The notes below the pieces were generated by a model. It was given only the letters and a program-made list of their open reading frames with translations. It had not been told where the DNA came from and ran no database searches. Of a stretch of 64,000 nt of DNA, positions 10,490-22,609 are shown in pieces. Location: the NCBI GenBank assembly GCA_027563935.2, contig CM050446.2, positions 33,111,501 to 33,175,500 of the forward strand, in the 5' to 3' direction. The position numbers and the translations under genes were made by a program. The stretch is from Costus lasius. Its lineage: Eukaryota; Streptophyta; Magnoliopsida; Zingiberales; Costaceae. Each line of letters opens with the position of its first letter. Position 1 is the stretch's first letter.

Positions 10490-11582
10490 TGATAACTCCT
10501 CATCAACTCAGCAATGATTTGAGCTTCAGGATCAACACCCATTAGGTAGGTAGTTATATGAAACACAACATGCAAAAATAATCTGAACATGTGTGCTGAT
10601 AGGGAAATGAGGTTCGGTTCCACTTGTTATAATTGAAAACCATTTCGGGCAGATGCATGACGATAATTATAAAATTCTTTTGCATTTTTTGAGGCATGTT
10701 TTGAATATTCTTTCAAGTGATATCGTACTCCTCTATAAGGTATAAGAAGCCAACTTTTTATCCCAAATTTGGCATCACCTAAATAGTGTTTACCTAAGAT
10801 AATAAAATATAACATTAGTGATGAATAACAAAACTAAGTATGAAGGATGTCTCATTAACGCAAAATCTACCTTTTGGAATTTGTAAGTTATCAGATCTAC
10901 TAATATCATCTTTTATTATTCGTGAATCTGATGTTGTCCCTTTCCACCCAGGTAAGACTTATGTGAATTTCATATCAAATAAATATGCTGCCAAAACATT
11001 TATGGTTGGCCAGTCTTTTCTTCTCCTATATCTAGGTGCATCACTAGTAGGTACTCTTACTCGAACATGTGTACCATCAAGTGCACCCAAACAATCCTGC
11101 AGTTTTACATAGTAGATTTAGTTATCTGAAAAATTATTAATGGATACCAAATTTATTTTGAAGATAACATCCTTCAAATAATGATAGAATTTACTACTAT
11201 TTTGTATCTCAGGATGAACAATTGACCCATCAGGTTATGTGATGAACTGATAATGCAAGCTAATAATAGCTCGTAACACCTCATGAAAGTGATTGCTAAT
11301 ACTTCGAAAACTACGATGATAGAAAAAGCATAGTTCTTGATATTTGATCATGTGGGTCACCAAATATAAAAACTTTATCACTTTCTCCTCAATGCTACAA
11401 TTTTTACTGTCTCTCGTTTGACCTGTGCCTTGTAGCATCTCACACAAATGCTTGAGGGCATATACTTTCATTCTTAAGATGTTATGACAAATTTGATCGA
11501 AAGTAGTTAAATTTTTTATAATTTCTCTGCTTATGTTATCCTTATATTCATTGCTCTCTCTCAATGGTTTATCTATCCACAT
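10490..11582 (-). pseudogene. PIF/Harbinger DDE transposase, third catalytic residue lost
   Basis: Transposase that would cut and paste the element. The N-terminal helical region (11582-11235) matches HARBI1-like proteins (LKHLCEMLQGTGQTRDSKN, then SIEEKVIKFLYLVTH). The catalytic core follows: CLGALDGTHVRV carries the first Asp, and LPGWKGTTSDSRI the second. An intron of about 80 bp seems to end at TTAG near 10792, after which KHYLGDAKFG and YRGVRYHLKEY appear. The usual ERTFGVLK motif with the catalytic Glu should follow NYRHASARN; instead a stop occurs, and similarity resumes at NLISLSAHMFRLFLHVVFH. A premature TAA near 10960 adds to the damage. Inactive. Confidence 0.8.
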
Positions 11583-12640
11583 ATTCTACTGAATTCATAT
11601 GTTCTATAATTGAACATATAGCTACACATATAGTTTGGCAATTTCTACGGTGATGGTTGTATAATAATGCAAACTCTCTTGTCCATTTTACTCACTAGAG
11701 CCATTTATGATAAGACCTATAAATGCAATTGTATTATAAATAATTCAAACAATAAAAAAAGATAAAGCAAAAAAATTAAGTAACAAAATATCAAAGATAT
11801 ATACATCTATGCATCTTACATCTATACATCGACATATCTATACATCTACGCATCAACAATTCTCTTATGAGTAATATCAATACATGTATGAAGAACCCTA
11901 AACACAACATAAAAATATAACATTGTCTAATCTATTAATACATCAACACATTTCTTATGAGTAATATCAATACATGCTACTGTAGAATATAACACTGAGT
12001 CAAACAAGCAATTAGGTTATCTACATAATGTTACAACTAGTTGATTTGAAGATCAATACACTATCTTGAACCTAGTTACTCATTTACAGCTACATTGATG
12101 TAGCTTATGTGCATGACATAGCATTTCCACAAACATGAACGATAGGGAGGGATCTAAATTGGGGAATAAACCTTTCTGATCTAAGCATACTTGACATTGA
12201 TGTAGCTTATGTATATGACACAACATTTTTTGATCTTGCACAGACACAGAAAGGCTCCTGGAAGCTTTTAAGTGGCTCAAATTTGATCTAAAGAAGCCCA
12301 ACCAAACAAGAGATCATCTCCAAATGAAAAAAAAAGATGTAAACTGATAAGGTTTTTAGCTACACAGTTTACATCATTTGCAATGAAATGAGCCAATATT
12401 TCAGTATAAAGGACAAAAAATCAAATACAAAAGCATACTAGTTTTGATTTGATGTGGCGACATACCTTAGTAAATCAACCAACTACTGGATGATTTTTGG
12501 AGGGAGAAAAACCAACCAATCCTTGATTCAGTGTCAAGAAGGGCTTCGGATGTTCTTTTGCAGTTCCATGATGATTGTCTCTCGAATCCTGATGATCCCC
12601 TTTGGTGGGATGAGAGGTGATGGAGAGAGTTTCAGACATT
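11583..12640. other. Non-coding Harbinger sequence with short direct repeats
   Basis: No coding domain recognised. Two pairs of direct repeats are visible: TCTTATGAGTAATATCAATACATG-like sequence near 11865 and 11950, and GATGTAGCTTATGTGCATGAC-like sequence near 12097 and 12199. The region lies upstream of the minus-strand transposase and may hold its promoter and leader. Confidence 0.4.
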
Positions 12641-12651
12641 TGGGCTAAGGG

Positions 12652-12900
12652 AGAGGTTCCGGTCGAGAGGTAGAGGAGGGAGAGGGTTTTGCCAGGAGAT
12701 GATTCTGGTGGCGAGCAGAGGCGTCAATGGGGTGAGAGAGGCATTCAGGGGAAAAGGGAAACGAGGTGTTCAGGCTGCAGGAGAGAGTTCCGGTTGAGAG
12801 GTAGAGGAGGGAGAGGGTTCCACCGGGAGAGGATTCTGGCGGTGAGGAGAAGCTTCGGTGGAGCTAGAGAGGCAACGAGGTGTTCGGGCATTGAGCGAAG
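12652..12900. repeat. Purine-rich tandem duplication of about 130 bp
   Basis: The phrase GAGAGGTAGAGGAGGGAGAG occurs near 12665 and again near 12797, and the flanking text (GAGGTTCCGG before, GATTCTGG and CGAGGTGTTC after) repeats in the same order. The open frame at 12689-13000 runs across this and is best read as a by-product of the biased composition. Confidence 0.75.
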
Positions 12901-13110
12901 GCGAAATGTGTTCCGTCCATTTTTTTGCCTAAATCGGAGAGAACCTAAAATTGCTACTGTGTCCGTCTCCTTTTCCTTTCCTCCAATTCCGTTTGTCTAA
13001 AAAACGATAAAAAATTATTTTTTTTTATCTATTCTCTCACGTTTTTCCTCCAAGGAAATATGCCGTAAATAAAAACTTAGTTGAGAAGATGACGACAGGA
13101 AGTATCTTAA

Positions 13111-13422
13111 GCCTGTGTTTACTAGGAAAGATGGATTCTTAGGAGGATGAGAAATATGAGAGGAAAGGAGATTTAGATAGAAAGAAAAATATTTAGTAAA
13201 ATCTTTTCTTGTGTTTACTTGGGAGGAAAATAAGAAGAAAAGTAAGAAGAATTTTAGCGTTCGCGTCAACTGCTCTTTCTACTCAATTTGGACAGATTGA
13301 AAATGAAGAATTTTACCCATTTTCATCCCTCTAATTTTTTTCATTTTTTATTCATCCTTTTTAGGAAGGATTTTATTAAAACTCATACTTTCCTTTTGAA
13401 ATCCCTTCTAGTAAACAGACCC
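13111..13422. mobile_element. Tourist-like MITE with TAA duplication
   Basis: The ends are GCCTGTGTTTACTAG (left) and CTAGTAAACAGACCC (right), terminal inverted repeats of about 15 bp with three mismatches. TAA flanks both sides (13108-13110 and 13423-13425). The 312-bp length, TA-rich interior and 3-bp TWA duplication fit a Tourist MITE mobilised by a PIF/Harbinger transposase. It lies 45 bp from the likely end of the Harbinger element. Confidence 0.82.
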
Positions 13423-13425
13423 TAA

Positions 13426-13989
13426 AGGCAAATATTATAGATTATATCATAATCACATACGGAGAAGAGCTCCTAACACACCCCCTTTACTTTTATATAA
13501 TGCTCTCTTTTGTAACTTTCTTCTTTTTGCTATATTTTGTCTATTCCTTTCCGATGCACCTCGTGACCACGTCGCTCCTTCCCCTATGCTTTCAATCCAA
13601 TTGCGGTCAAATCTCAAAATTTTGACCCCAAAAATTGCGAACTGGCTTATGTAATCGAAATTGGGACTCTCCTTGGAGTCAAAATTAAAATCATAGTCCA
13701 AATCCATGATTTTTGCTGGCGAAGCTCTCAGTCAACATCAAATACCGTGGTCAAAACTACATTTTTTTTTTGTGTGTTTCCTGACAAAATGCAGCTTTGA
13801 TTAAAAAGGGTTTTTACGGTGACATGCTCTCCCCTTCTTCCTTTGTCTCGGTTAAAATTACTATGCAACAGCCAAATTTTACATGCACGCCCACAAATTC
13901 CATCTATTTTTCTTTTTTTTATTTATTTAGTTTGCAAATGGTACTTTATTTATTCAAAAAAAAAAAACATGCCTCCTATCGAGGCTAAA
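13426..13989. other. Unassigned sequence with an 84-codon minus-strand frame
   Basis: The minus-strand frame 13707-13453 encodes an 84-residue, Arg/Lys-rich peptide that I do not recognise. No splice sites, domain or repeat signature supports it as a gene. The rest is AT-rich with a run of A near 13960. Confidence 0.3.
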
Positions 13990-15217
13990 ATACAGCTGAA
14001 ATCTCTTAGGCCACGTAGATGATCAAGCATTACACTGAAGGTTTCTAAGAAAAAGTAGCCAACCAAGTAGCAGCTTGGTTGAATTACCTATGAGTAAAAG
14101 AAATATTATAATTTTTCACTAGTGTTGGTGAAATTGATTTCATAAACAATGAGAACAATACTATCCAAGGGGGTTTGAGTTAGATTTTTAATAAGATAAA
14201 AAAGCTTTCATGTAGTCAGATTTAGTAATAATTATCTCCCCATAAACTCTTAATTTGAGTAGAGAAAGTGCAGTGCAGCTTTGATCTCCATGAATTTCGC
14301 TTCAAGGGCAGAATTAACATGAAGGTATACCGATGTAGCAACATAACATAGTGTGATTCCTAGATAAGGTCGCCAATGCCGCTTTTAGTAGAATTCTCTA
14401 GCCATGATTTTGAGTCAATCACTTGGAGGAGGATGCCAGCATATCAAGTTTATATCCGGCTATACTCAGAATTTCCCTCAGAAACTAGGGAAGAAATTAT
14501 ACCATTAAACAAAATAAGAGCATGTCTAGTAATACTAGCAATCTCAGGTATTTTGAAATTAAAAATAAAATCATTTTGAGTTTTTCATAACATTCAGAAA
14601 ACTATAAGAATGAGCAAAGCAAAAATTTTCTCAATTAAATCTAGATCATTTTAACAAAAAGCACAAAGCTGAGCTCGACTTAGTCCAAATGAAGTAAAAG
14701 AGAAGTGGTAGGCCATCTTTTGTGTAATAGCTTTCAATCAAAGATTGTTACTTTTGGGGTAACATACAATGCCCAAAGGACATTTCCACCTTTTCATGGG
14801 TCATCAAGGGCCTAGTACCTCTCAAGTATAAACAAGCTGAATTGTTTAGTGAGAAGTACACAGGGTATCTTTATTATAACAAAAACAAGATTAACACCAC
14901 CAATTTTGTCAATTGTATCAAGTTTCCAACTTTGATCCTATATAGGGTCAAAAACAGTTCAGTTAGACATTAACATGGAAATGAAAGTAGGTATATACAT
15001 TATTGGTAGGTGTAAGCAAAGGCTGCATGAGCAGGTTGGTACTATATCCATCACTAATAAGTTTGATAAACAACGGAAGCAACATAAGTGGGAGAAATAT
15101 GAACTCCAAGATATTTAAAAGGGAAAGAACATTAATTTGGAAGGTATTGAGAATAGACCTTTTAGCTATATCCCTTGCATCAAATCTAGTGAAACTAGTT
15201 AAAGACCTATTGTTCAT
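13990..15217 (-). pseudogene. LINE (L1-type) 3' relic: zinc-binding and RNase H region
   Basis: Read on the minus strand, pieces in several frames fit the C-terminal half of a plant L1 polyprotein in the right order. Near 15070-15010, LISDGYSTNL and QPLLTPT resemble the 'IGDGxSxSxW...DPWL' stretch after the reverse transcriptase. Near 14560-14490, a WKTQNDFIF-like segment follows. Near 14315-14240, SALEAKFMEIKAAL and VYGEIIITKSDYM match the RNase H fold, and near 14060, NSTKLLLGWLLF matches the 'NxxADxLA' end. Stops and frameshifts are frequent. No poly(A) tail or target duplication was found. Support is cumulative; each piece alone would be weak. Confidence 0.5.
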
Positions 15218-15230
15218 TATCTGATCTTTG

Positions 15231-16851
15231 TTAGTACTGCATAAGATTAAGTTGTGTCTTAAATAGTTGCTCTCAAATTTTCAGGTTGCATCTAATCTTT
15301 GTATTTCTAAAACTGATATCACTGCACGAGTTGTATTGCATCTGCTTGTTTAATTTCTGCACATCAATATCACTTCCAAGGTCTGAACTCCACATTGCAT
15401 CTCTGATAGTGATCACTAATGTACAGTGTCATACATGCCTTCCTTGTAACATCAGCTTCAAAAACTCTAGAGTTCACTTCTGCACATATTAAGTGAGTGT
15501 GTTGACTGCTTATAAAATAAAGTTTTCTAAATTTCCACATTTGGTATTGTAGCACATTTGACTTTTTACATAGAAATCAGTTTTCAGCTAGATTCTAGTC
15601 CAAGCTTAACTACTTTTTGCCTCAGATAGCATAGTTCAGATTTTGGATTGCAATACTATAATCTTCTCATGATTTCCAAAGTCAGTTTTTTATGTTGTAA
15701 ACTTGCATCATCCAAACCCATATTGAATATTTCATTCCATCATATATTTAGCTACTTTTGATTCTTGGATGTCACAGTTTGGTCATGGCACTGATATTAC
15801 TGCATTACTTTTGATATTACTATTATTCAAGCATTTCAGAAATTGCCAACATATCATATAATCCGCACAAATTTAATACAGTCTTACACTTGTTTAACCT
15901 CCATACTTGATGCTAGCATTTTCTCTAGATCTGTCTTTGCTTAACTGTGAACACTTATATAAAAAAAAATTAAACATAGAAGAACAACTTCATACATAGT
16001 TAATTGAACATGCTGTTGAAATTAAGGACTATAGATCAAATCTTAATCAACTTAAATTGCTCACTGATCAAAAAGAGCAAAGCTTTCCTAATCAAATTAA
16101 GCCAATAGACACCTTGCTTATATTATCTAAGCCTAGCGAGCTAACTCTCAAGGTAGTGCAAATTTTAGTATGTTCAATACCTCCACCAAGTCCAATAGGA
16201 CATGCCTTGGCTAAAGCAGAGCTTATTTCCATAATTTGCTTAATGATATCTTGTAATTAATATACCTTTCTTATAAGTAAGAAGTTACTATCAATGAATT
16301 AGAAAGCAAGCATAAAATAAAAGACATAATACCTTGACAATAGAGATTTTCTTAAATAATTTACTAAAAAATCTTTAGCATCATTACTGTTAAATAGACT
16401 CATACAGTAAGTAGAAAAGAACATATGCAATTTAAAGATATTTCAAATTTCAATGCTTGATCAAAGTGTCCAATGCATATATTGCTTGACCAAGCTAAAT
16501 TAGCCTCCACTCACTAGCCTACTTGTTGATTGGAGGGTGTTTGATGGCACCTCAAAGGTAACTAATAAGTGGATAAGTCTCTTGAGGTTCATAGTTATGT
16601 TGAACCATTAATTTTCACCCATATATACATGCTTTGGGTAAGGTCAAAATTGATTTTGACCATGATTGAGAAAATAAATACTAAAAGAAGGTTATAATAT
16701 AAAAAATGCCAAGTTAAAATGGCTAAAAGAAGGAAAGCGTTAAAATCTTGCCTTGAAAAAGGGCTAAAAAAAAGAAAGGAGACACAACAAAAGGAGAGAA
16801 AATTGTGTTAATATTGGAAGACAAAATTACTCGAATTCTAGGGTGGCAGCA
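15231..16851. other. AT-rich stretch without an identified feature
   Basis: T-rich, intron-like sequence. One 67-codon frame at 16057-16260 (plus) and the opposite strand of the same interval can both be read as peptides, but I recognise neither. I see no repeat array or transposon end. Confidence 0.35.
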
Positions 16852-16854
16852 TTA

Positions 16855-17275
16855 GGGCCTATTTGGCCCCATTGTTAATAGCTTTATAACTATGCTAAAC
16901 TGTGTTATATTGTATTGTGCTGCACTGTTAAAATTGATAAAATATTTGGTTAAATAACTTTTTAACTATTGTCAAAATTTAAAATAATAAATAAATATAT
17001 TATTTTAAATTATTTAAAATAATAATATATTTTATTTTTTTTAGTGTTAAAATTTTTAATTATTTAAAATAATAATACCAAAAATTTTAAACAAATTTAT
17101 TTAAATTACTTTTTTGAAAAAACAGAAGCTGTAAAAACATCAAATTATAGCTTTCCTAACTTTTACTTTTTGATTAATTTTTTCTACTTATGCTTATCAT
17201 TACCAAAAAGTTTTTAAATTACTTTCTGTTTAAAAGTTACTTAAAATCAGCTTCGAAGCGGGGCCAAACAAGCCC
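16855..17275. mobile_element. Tourist-like MITE with TTA duplication
   Basis: The left end GGGCCTATTTGGCCCC and the right end GGGGCCAAACAAGCCC are inverted repeats of 16 bp with two mismatches. TTA flanks both sides (16852-16854 and 17276-17278). The 421-bp interior is AT-rich and non-coding. The ends follow the common GGGCCTGTTTGG pattern of plant MITEs. Confidence 0.85.
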
Positions 17276-17278
17276 TTA

Positions 17279-18115
17279 ATTTCAGCAAATAAAAAAAATT
17301 AGGGAATCAATCAAATGCCCAATTAGGAAAGAATTTATTTATTTTTATTATGGATTAGGTGATGATGAAGAATAAAAAGGAGAAGGCTACAAAGGATTTA
17401 AGAGGCTCTTGGCACCAAAAGAAAAGAGGACTTGGGCGTGGGAAAAAAAGAAAAGGAGGAGGAGGTTAACAAAAAGCTCGGCAACAAAAAAAGAGAGGTT
17501 GGTGGAGGAGGCCTCGATCAAAAAGAGATGGGAGTGAGGGGCTCTTGCTAGGAGGAAGGAGGAAAATAAAATAGAGAAGGGAGGGGAGCTTGAGGTTCTC
17601 GGTAAGAGAAGATTGGATGTAAATTGTGCCGAGAGCAGAATAAAATGGGAGCATGGGAGAAGATTAAAAAAAATACCGAAAGGCTGTGACAAAGAAAATT
17701 GAAGCAAAAGGTAAAAGTGAGAGTATGATAAATTTTTTTTATTAATTTAGGCTTTATGGATGTACTCTGCATCCTGGCACCATGATTACTTTATATGTAA
17801 ATTTTTATTTTTTTTAGGCTTCATGGATGCACTCTGCATCCTGGCACCATAGCTAATATTATTTTTTTGTTTGTTTATCTTTTTTAAGTTATCCTGATAT
17901 GAAAAAAATAAATAAAAAAAATAAAGAGAAGAAAATGCCAAGAGGCATGCAAAAGGCAGTGAGATAGTGAAAGATACGTCTATGCCTAAAAAAGGAGAGG
18001 CTAAAAAAAAAAAAAAAGAACGAGAGCAAATGTAAGTCTCAAGCTTAAGGAAGATAGGAGAAGTTTGTTGCCTACCAAATTCTTAGTCACCTTATTTCAC
18101 CACTACTATACTGCT
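17279..18115. other. Purine-rich unassigned DNA with a 67-bp duplication
   Basis: From 17340 to 17730 the plus strand is strongly purine-rich. The segments starting at 17750 and 17817 are near-identical (GGCTTTATGGATGTACTCTG versus GGCTTCATGGATGCACTCTG) with a period of 67 bp. No gene is supported; the open frames on the minus strand here are a product of the composition. Confidence 0.5.
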
Positions 18116-18289
18116 ATAAAAAAGGAAAAAAAATTCCTCGGCAGCCTCGTTGTCCAAGAATTCTTGGGCAGCTCCCCCAGGATTCAAGTATTGAATCCTA
18201 AAGCCTTTAACTTTTACGAATCTCAAAAAACATAAACAGTAACAAACAATTCCATTAACATCTGTTACCTTTTTTTTTATATCCACGAT

Positions 18290-18648
18290 CACCTAGGTTG
18301 TATCCATGATCATAGATATTAAAAAAAATTGTGGATACAGTCTCCCATGACCGTGGATATTCATTCAGGTTGTATCCATAATGATGCAGACTGCATCCAC
18401 GATAATGTAGGTTGTATCCACGATAATATAGGCTACATCCACAATAATGTAGGCTACATCCATGATAATATAGGCTGCATCCACGATAATGTAGGCTGTA
18501 TCTACGATCATATAAGTTGTATCCATGATAATATAGCCTGCATCCATGATAATGTAGGTTGCATCTATGATAATATAGGCTGTATCCATGATAATGTAGG
18601 CTACATCCACAATACTGTATATTGTATCCACAATAATATAGGCTGCAT
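18290..18648. repeat. 21-bp minisatellite, left arm of the foldback element
   Basis: Units of the form GTAGGCTGCATCCACGATAA repeat every 21 bp, with some variants of other lengths and many transitions. Because 21 is a multiple of three, both strands stay open for long stretches and give heptapeptide-repeat frames; these are not genes. The array resumes at 19150 after the hAT MITE. Confidence 0.92.
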
Positions 18649-19149
18649 TAGACCTAACAATTTGGGTCAGCGGGTCATAAACGGGTCATGTCAACTGTGA
18701 CCTGTGACCCGATTAAGCCAATTCGAACACGACCCGTTTAACTAATTGGCTCAAACTGTGTAACCTGAACACGACCCGAATATAATCGGGTCAACCCGAC
18801 ATGACCCGAATAACCTATTTATCATTCATATTTTAAATATAAAAAATAAATTGATAAAAATTATATTAAAATTAATAAAAATTTGGGCTTATGAGTGGGC
18901 CAAAATATGGCTTAAAAGATAGTTAGAAGATATTTGAACTTATGGGCTAGCAATGGGCGTTAAGTGAGCCAATATATAAATATATATTGTAATCGGGTTA
19001 ACTTGTTTACAACAAGACACGACCCAATTATTTTCGGGTCATAAACGGGTTGACCTATTTATGACCCGAACACGATTATGACTGACCCGAACCTACCCAA
19101 CTTCGTGTCGAGTCGAGTCAGATGGTCGTGTCAGATTTTGCCAGGTCTA
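18649..19149. mobile_element. Small non-autonomous hAT element (501 bp) inside the 21-bp array
   Basis: Begins TAGACCTAACAATTTGGGTC and ends TTGCCAGGTCTA; the first seven and last seven bases are perfectly inverted. Multiple GACCCG / CGGGTC motifs lie near both ends, the subterminal signature of this plant hAT group. The flanking octamers are GGCTGCAT and GGCTACAT (one mismatch). The octamer also recurs in the host array, so the duplication is supported but not proven. No coding capacity. Confidence 0.85.
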
Positions 19150-19253
19150 GGCTACATCCATGATAATGTAGGCTATATCCACGATCATGCAAGTTGTATC
19201 CACAATAATGTAGCCTGCATTATCATGGATGCAGTCTATATTATCGTGGATAC
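19150..19253. repeat. 21-bp array continued, with orientation switch
   Basis: Plus-strand units (GGCTACATCCATGATAATGTA) continue to about 19205. After that the units are inverted (CATTATCATGGATGCAGTC, TATTATCGTGGATAC), which marks the centre of the foldback hairpin. The Athila LTR begins at 19254. Confidence 0.85.
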
Positions 19254-21250
19254 TGATAGCCCCCACCGATATAGGCAGGCGTTACCCGCAAGTGCACGGG
19301 TCTATCAAAGTAATAAAATATCGATCCCACAGGGACTGATGGACAAATACCGACAGATCTCGAATTTGCTAGCTAGACGATGCTTAATTAATGAAGTCTA
19401 AATGTTAACTAATTAAATACACGAAAATGTAAATGGAGGAATTTGCACGAGAGAGTCTTAATAGTATAAAACATCAGGATATGGGTTCACCGCCTTGACT
19501 TCTTATAACTTAATAGTCCAGACTCTAATGCCTTTATCCTTTCTAGTTCAAGGGACTCGGCTTCCTTGTCACTTAGGTAGTTGCTCCCTCCTACAGCCGG
19601 TTGCTATAGGTCAAATCTATTAGGTTCTGGCGCTTGGTCGGAAATGCTTCTCCCGAATACGCCTAAGCTCTTAGCACTTCCAAGATGGGCACAGGATGAC
19701 AAAAGAGGTCTTCCACGAGAATTCCTGGCTTACAAACCTCCCTCGCGTAACTTCTGGCTCAAGCGCGCCCTTTCGGGCTACGCAGGCATAGAGTTCCTAT
19801 AATCCAATGTACTGAAGCGCAAGAAGTTTGCCAGATGCGTTTAAGATCCAAGAGCTAACACCAGGAGAGTGCAATTCGTCAAGTGGATTTCCCCTAAGAA
19901 TTCCTGCCTTACAAATCCCACACGAGGAAATACAGGCTCAAACGCTCCCTTTCGGGAGACGTAGGCAAAGCGATCAAACAAATTTGATAAAACCCTCGAT
20001 CGAATGCTTCGGATGCGCGGTCGGACTTGTGGTCTCTCCGACACGTCTAAAACCCTAACTACCCCTTGGTTGAGTACAGACAATCAGCGAGTTTCCCTGT
20101 GATTATCTGATGTACAAACCTCAGATCAAGAGGCAGAGGCTCAAGCGCACCCAAGATGGGATGCACAGGCAAAGGCACACACATAGGATCGAGTTGGATT
20201 ATAACATTCAAATCTAGACTACCAAGCTAGTAAGGCATCAAAAGGGCTACTCCCACATCCTGATTGGGAGCTTAGCTTAGCATGTTCATGGTATCAACAT
20301 AAACAACATTCTCAAACATGAACATTACACGTAACAACAAGTTTGCGTAGGAGTTGCAATAAAAGCGTAAGATCATAAGGTATCTTGTAAGAGTTTACAC
20401 AATAGGGTAGCAAATCAAGTGCAAATCTAAGTCTTTCTTACAGCTTGGCTCTGAGATGCTCACACAGGGGAAGATCTTCAGGAAATATGGATGCGTGGCT
20501 CTCTTCTCCTTGGCAGCGACACTTCCCTTCTACTCCTCTTGTTCTTTTGTGCGAAAAAAACCTCTCCCCTCCTTTGGAACCGAGAAAACTCATTTATCCT
20601 TCTCCTCTCATCCTGGTTGACTTTCTCTTCTTCCCCATGTCCTGCAAAAGTTGCTGCAGCCGCTGCAGAGCTTTAGCCGAAAGTCTTCTGCCAGCCATCA
20701 TTTCCTGCAAAGGTTCAGCCACCCATACCTCACGAAATGATGATTTCGTGAGGGAAACCTCCCCTAAAACCTGCTCCACATCTCCTTCGTCAATGGGGGA
20801 GAAAGGTCCTAAGTGCCCTTCAGCCTCTCCTTAGATCAGATCAAAGAAACGTGGGAGAAAACGGTGATTTTGTAATAGGCGGGTCCGCGATCTCGGGCGA
20901 GAATTTGGTCGTGACCCGGTCGTGATTTATCAATTTTAGCTTCAGGCTTAGCGACGATCACAGTCATGATTATGATCGGGACCCGGTCGTGATTTCCAAC
21001 AAAGGTTTCAATGAATCTGAAAACTCCTGGTTAGGATCATCTTGAGTTAGGATGAGCTCTTCTGTCATCAAAGTGTCAGAATTTACCCTCTATGTGGCTA
21101 ATTTGACCTGAAAACATGAAAAATACCGAAACAGGTGTAGATTCCATAAATGTATCCAAATATAGGCAATTGCAAGACTTAAAGTCGTGAAATAAGCATG
21201 ATTTCATAAGTAAATTGACACATGAAACTCTATACAAATATGTGTCAACA
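19254..21250 (-). repeat. Athila 3' LTR
   Basis: Aligns over its whole length with 30667-32658. Differences include single substitutions and a small indel near the end (GACACATGAAACTCTATAC here, GACAACTCTATAA in the other copy). CGGTCGTGATT motifs occur near 20920-20995. The frame at 19581-19802 occurs in both LTRs but has no recognised domain and is not called as a gene. Confidence 0.92.
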
Positions 21251-21290
21251 GAATACCTACGACTTAAACCTTTGCTTGTCCCCAAGCAAA
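21251..21290 (-). promoter_or_regulatory. Athila polypurine-tract region
   Basis: Directly inside the 3' LTR, the minus strand reads GGGGACAAGCAAAGG, then TTTAAGTCGTAGGTATTC, then the LTR start TGTTGACAC. The first phrase is commonly found just before the 3' LTR in plant Athila/Tat elements. The last bases before the LTR are not a clean purine run, so the exact plus-strand primer is uncertain. Confidence 0.5.
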
Positions 21291-21570
21291 TAGAAAGAAA
21301 AGGAGTTTCATGGGGATTGTTCAATTAAAGTTATATTCTCAAATGACCTGTTAATGCTTAAAGAATCACAACTAGTCACAAGAGGCGCAAATCACTATAG
21401 ACTTGAGAGATGTCGATATGAAAAGCAGAATATCTAGGTCAAATCTATGTGCGACAATTGTACAATAGCATTGGATGAAAATAGATCCTTACCACATGAG
21501 GCATGAATACACTTAAAAGCACCAAGAGGGTAGATTCCAAAGTGGTAGTAAAGGTCTTACTCATGGCTTC

Positions 21571-21880
21571 GGTACCACCGCACTTTTCTTTCTTCTTCTC
21601 TGCAGTGCCAAGCCTAAGCTTCGGTACCACCGCTTTCTCTTCTTTTGAATTTCAGTGCCAAGTTACGACTTCGGTACCACTACCCTTCTTTCCTTCATTT
21701 TCTTTCCTTTTGACGGCAGTGCCAAGCCAAGGCTTCGGTACCACTGCACTTCTTTTTCTTCTTCTTTCTTTTTGTTGAGCAGTGCCAAGTCGCAACCTAG
21801 GTACCACTGTTTCTTGTTTTCTATTCTTTTCTTTCTTTCTCTCTTTTGTACAGTGCCAAGCCAGAGGAGCTTGTACCAAA
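21571..21880. repeat. Tandem repeats of 50-64 bp in the Athila 3' non-coding region
   Basis: GGTACCACC/T recurs at 21571, 21623, 21673, 21737 and 21800, each followed by a pyrimidine tract and CAGTGCCAAG. The unit length varies with the pyrimidine tract. The short frames on both strands here are artefacts of the repeat. Confidence 0.85.
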
Positions 21881-22609
21881 CTAACACCAGGAGTTACCAA
21901 AGGTGGTAAGTGTGTATCCAGTGGTTTGGTCTATAACCTCCCAAATAAACAGCACTCATGTTGATATAGATTCTTCCTAGACGCAAAGCTCATCAAAGTT
22001 CAATCCCTAAGTTTCCAGTGTATAGGGAATCGAGTGACTAGTTGTTCAATCAAGAATATGATCTAAATGCAGTGTGGGGGATTGAATCGACCATAAATCA
22101 GGCCTATGAACAAGTATCAATCTCAAATGAGAAAATATCAGGCAATAAAGAAAATCTCGGCTAGAACCTACGACTTAGGTCCTCACGTATTTGGGAAACA
22201 ATCATCGCAAGGTTCAAAGTTTATCTACAAGACTATGATGTAAGTGTAGCAAGAAAATGCAAATGTGACAAGTATGCTTCAATAAAGACGTCCTTGCAAG
22301 GTTAAAGCATCACTAAAGCAATCGTGCAATAAAAGCAGTACGAAGGATTCCTAAAGTCACAGCAGGTGCGCCACAGCGGCACGTTAATAGTATCACAACA
22401 AGCAGTAACAGTTCAACAGTACCAACAGTTCATACAATATCATAAAGTCAAAATACCAGCACAACACCTCATCATAGGATTCATAAGAGTCACGACAACC
22501 TACCAAAATGCGTAAGTACCCTCACCCAAAGCAAAAGATGCATCATCCTGATGCATAAAACATAGGCATATATCAAAAGGGGTGAGGGAGAACTTACTAG
22601 AGTGCAGCC

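Larger units (their letters stand above)
6346..13065 (-). mobile_element. Decayed PIF/Harbinger DNA transposon (limits approximate)
   Basis: The minus strand carries the two genes that define PIF/Harbinger elements: a Myb/SANT-like DNA-binding protein (10152 to 7669) and a DDE transposase (11582 to about 10490). Candidate terminal repeats are GGGTGTGTTTCCTTGAAG at 6346 and, reversed, GGCATATTTCCTTGGAGG ending near 13065; both are followed inward by purine-rich AAGGAAA sequence. The expected 3-bp TWA duplication is not clear, so the ends are provisional. A solo LTR (7851-9302) splits the first gene. Both genes carry stops or losses, so the copy is inactive. Confidence 0.65.

Noticed and set aside
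6346..13065. Precise Harbinger boundaries
   Set aside because: The terminal repeats are plausible but the 3-bp TWA duplication is not seen, so I give them only as approximate.
18329..18700. Long open frames on both strands encoding heptapeptide repeats (also 32650-32940)
   Set aside because: The repeat unit is 21 bp, so every frame without a stop in one unit stays open. No start context, domain or conserved sequence beyond the DNA repeat.
19581..19802. Frame duplicated at 30994-31215, could suggest a conserved protein
   Set aside because: The two copies are the two LTRs of the same Athila element, so conservation reflects LTR identity only.
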